Origin: Dicaeum eximium | Lineage: Eukaryota > Chordata > Aves > Passeriformes > Dicaeidae | Assembly (NCBI GenBank): GCA_013396995.1 | Contig: VWZP01005794.1 | Location: 2,305,355 to 2,369,354 of the forward strand | DNA: 64,000 nucleotides | Direction of reading: 5' to 3' | In this document: positions 61,565 through 64,000 of the stretch, one piece after another | How the letters are laid out: each line of letters begins with the position of its first letter | How positions within the stretch are numbered: the stretch's first letter is position 1 | Notes under the pieces: model-generated | What the model was told of the DNA's origin: nothing | What the model saw: the letters and a program-made list of their open reading frames with translations, nothing else | The model's database searches: none | Program-made: the position numbers and the translations under genes

Positions 61565-61986
61565 TGTCTAACCCCAGCCAACAGCCAAACACTATGCTGC
61601 CACTTGCTCACTTCCCTACTGATGGGATCAGGAGAGAGTGTGAAGCATAAAAGCCAGAAAACGCAAGTAAAAGCCATGCACTCAAGAAAAGCAAAACAAG
61701 GAATCATACCTTCCTGTGAGCAGGCAGGTCCAGGAGCCATCTCCAGGAGAGCAGGGTCCCAGCATGTGTAGTGGTACTTGGGATGGGAAGACAAATGCAA
61801 TCTCTTCAAGTGTCCCTCCCCTTTTTTCTTCTCCCCCTTACTTTATCTACTGACCATGCTACCATATGGTCTAGAATATCCCTTTGATCAGTTTAGGTTA
61901 CCTGTTCTGGCTGTGTCTCCTCTCAGCCACAAATCCAAAACTCAGCCCAATACCCGCCACCGTAAATTCCAGCCAAAACCAGCACA
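61565..61986 (-). mobile_element. Solo LTR on minus strand, same family as 53710, perfect TSD
   Basis: On plus it begins TGTCTAACCCC and ends CCAGCCAAAACCAGCACA, the reverse complement of the TGTSCTGGTTTTGGCTGG start. Flanks GAAGT at 61560-61564 and 61987-61991 are identical. Reading the minus strand, it holds 'gacacagccagaacaggt', 'aaactgatcaaagggatatt' and the 3' end 'gtttggctgttggctgggg' followed by 'ttagaca', in the family order. Length is 422 bp, shorter than the 540-575 bp sister copies, with the AT-rich late part reduced. The 172-codon plus frame at 61778-62296 begins inside this LTR antisense and is not a gene. Confidence 0.9.
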
Positions 61987-61991
61987 GAAGT

Positions 61992-64000
61992 TTAGAAAGC
62001 AAGGAGTCCACTCTGAACCTCATAATTCAGGGGCAGGGTCTCCTTTACCCTTTTATGTCTCTGGTCTCTGTGTAAATCATTGCAGCTCAATTGTAACTTG
62101 TTTTTCTCCTGTATGTTTCTTCCATGTAGTAAGTAATAGAGTGAACCTTTGCCATCAAATTTTGTTAAGTCACACCCTGACAATACCAAACCCAACCACT
62201 TTTCTTAATACCTTTAACAGTGATTCTTTAAATGATATAAATCACAAATTGGACAGGACAAGATCCCAAATCAGGATCCATGACAAATTAGTATGACAGG
62301 GAACAATAGTCTTTATTGCATGTCTATTCCATTCCGCAAATCCCTGGGGACAAAAGCCTGACAAGCCTGATTACATGAACAAAACAGCAACTCCTCCCTG
62401 TGCTGCATGTCTGGTGTGTAGCAAGGTCTCAGAAAAATTAGAACATTAGACCTGTATTTCACTTCCACCCAAGTAATTGATATAAATCTATGTTATTTGC
62501 AGGTTTGAGTATGTATTGTACAGTGTGGCAAGAGCTCTGAAACTGAAGTCACTAACATAAAATTCAGGTTTATCCTATGTTGTTGTTTGCATAACTGGTT
62601 GCCAGGACTGTTGCCTGTATGCACACTCATGCACTTGAATCAGAAATTCCCCAGTGGCCCAGGAACTCATTGCTAAGTGAGACATCCAACTGAATTGAAA
62701 TATCACATTAACCTAGCCAAGGTGATTGACTGAGCTCCTGGCCTCCTTCACAGCAATATATGCGAGTAATTAGCAGAGGAGTCCCTAGGCTGGAATTCCA
62801 CACACTTCCCAAAGCATTTCCTGATATGTATAGACCAATTTCAACATTCCAATATGTACATTAACATACTGCATGGGGCATCTGGCTATCCAGATGCTTC
62901 CCAGGCAGGCCCTGCTGCAAAATTGGTCAAGCTGTACACAGCTGCCTTTAAATAGCCAAGAGAAACCATTCCTACAGATACGAAAACAGTTGCATAAGGC
63001 TGTCTTTTGTGCACAGTTAAAGATATTTTGTATGAAGTTCCAGATAATTAATAGTAGTGATTTGTGTATATAATGAAGTGGTCACATAGGATCTCAGGCC
63101 AGCCAAATTGTAGGAGTTCAGCAGAACAGTTTCCAATGCAGTTGAAGAAACCCTGTCAAAGACCGATGCAATGGAGACTCCCACAGTCATCCAGCAACAG
63201 ATGGCACTTTGCAAGAGATAAGTCCCATGCTAAATTCCCAAATGGTTTATTTGTTTGTTTTTTTTTAAATAATCACTCTCTTTTTAAATGTCTGAGTAAC
63301 AACAACTGGGTTCTCAGGTGTACATGACAAACTTACACTTTTCTTGCAACTGAAAGAAAAATCCATGCTTTTTCAGCCTGATCTAAATTCTCCCTTTTCA
63401 AAATATCTCACTAAGTACATCCTCCCACAGAGTTTCAGCAAGTACGAAAGTGGTGGAGCAGCCTAGCATCCAGCAGCAGCACTGCTATCGGAATACAATG
63501 TTCACAGCACTGATACGAAGTAAGCTCTGTAGGCTGTAATTATTGAAGTGTCAGGCTGCCCGTTTTGCAGAAGTAAACACAGCTTATAAGTCATACAAAA
63601 TAAAGTTCCATTTGAAAGAACAAATAACTGATTTGCAAGTCAAGCCCAGCAAATTACTGGTCAAAAATATATTTTCTTTTTCACTATTAGACTATCACTT
63701 TATACCATCAATTGTTGCATTTTCAGTCCACTTGAATGAATAAAAGACCAGTCAAATGAGCAAGGGCTGGGAAGGTTGGTACCAACCTGAGAATCAGTTA
63801 CTGCACATTGTTAAACCTCAAGTCAGACCTACAAATTGTATCCAGTAGAGTGATAATGAAAACTCCCTCAGAGCATGGTCGAGGCAGGACAGGCAGATAA
63901 TTTATTTTGGCTAAAAAGAACATTTTTTTCTGAGTTACACTGGCTGTTGTGTCTGGTTCTTGCACTTGTAATGAGATGGATTACCACAGCTGGTTTGGGG
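61992..64000. other. Unique sequence, nothing firmly recognised
   Basis: No supported gene. A minus-strand AATAAAGAC with 'gttccctgtca' after it (about 62289-62320) resembles an LTR polyadenylation end, but no matching opposite terminus or duplication was found. A short hairpin GCATCTGG/CCAGATGC lies near 62878-62898. T-rich tract near 63258. Confidence 0.6.

Noticed and set aside
61778..62296. 172-codon plus-strand frame
   Set aside because: It starts inside the minus-strand solo LTR in antisense and continues into unique AT-rich DNA. No domain, and composition is like non-coding DNA.
62289..62330. Minus-strand AATAAAGAC followed by 'gttccctgtca' as an LTR 3' end
   Set aside because: No opposite terminus and no 4-6-bp duplication could be matched on the right. 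A polyadenylation hexamer alone is common in AT-rich DNA.

Overview
The window reads as vertebrate, and specifically avian, non-coding DNA. It is AT-rich and has no operons or long open frames. The recognisable interspersed repeats are CR1 LINE 3' ends with the 8-bp ATTCTRTG-type tail and solo LTRs of endogenous-retrovirus families with 5-bp target-site duplications. I saw no SINEs. LTRs beginning TGTGTTGATTT or TGTCCTGRTTTTGGCTGG resemble those I associate with songbird genomes, so a passerine is my best guess. That guess rests on recalled family consensus, not on a search. I found no protein-coding exon, tRNA, rRNA or other RNA gene that I can defend. The open frames of 60-190 codons are chance frames, antisense shadows of CR1 or LTR sequence, or frames crossing the assembly gap. 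The window is best described as a gene desert or part of a very large intron.

Layout. 1-600: two unrelated simple repeats flank a 418-base assembly gap. 601-22.5 kb: mostly unique AT-rich sequence, with a minus-strand CR1 at 3377-3627, a plus-strand CR1 at 6923-7515, an ATT-rich tract near 18.5 kb, a CpG-bearing patch with one ambiguous base near 20.4 kb and a perfect 16-bp hairpin at 21825-21859. 22.6-23.1 kb: a solo LTR with a perfect TSD. 25.7-28.5 kb: a GTTT microsatellite, a second perfect 16-bp hairpin at 26159-26200, and a minus-strand CR1 split by a plus-strand CR1. 33.2-34.0 kb: a GC- and CpG-rich patch holding a 10-bp minisatellite, a G-quadruplex-type motif, a probable degraded LTR and a CR1 3' end. 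40.3-41.2 kb: an old, decayed tandem array whose monomers carry telomere-like CCCTAA hexamers. 42.3 kb: a CAAAAA/CCAAAA microsatellite. 53.7-62.0 kb: a retroelement cluster with four solo LTRs and a three-level nest in which an LTR sits in a minus CR1 that sits in a plus CR1. The rest is unique sequence in which I recognise nothing.

Since there are no genes, there is no pathway to describe. The interest lies in genome history: nested insertions that can be ordered in time, the fossil telomere-motif array and two long perfect hairpins. I found no convincing evidence of a new biological system.
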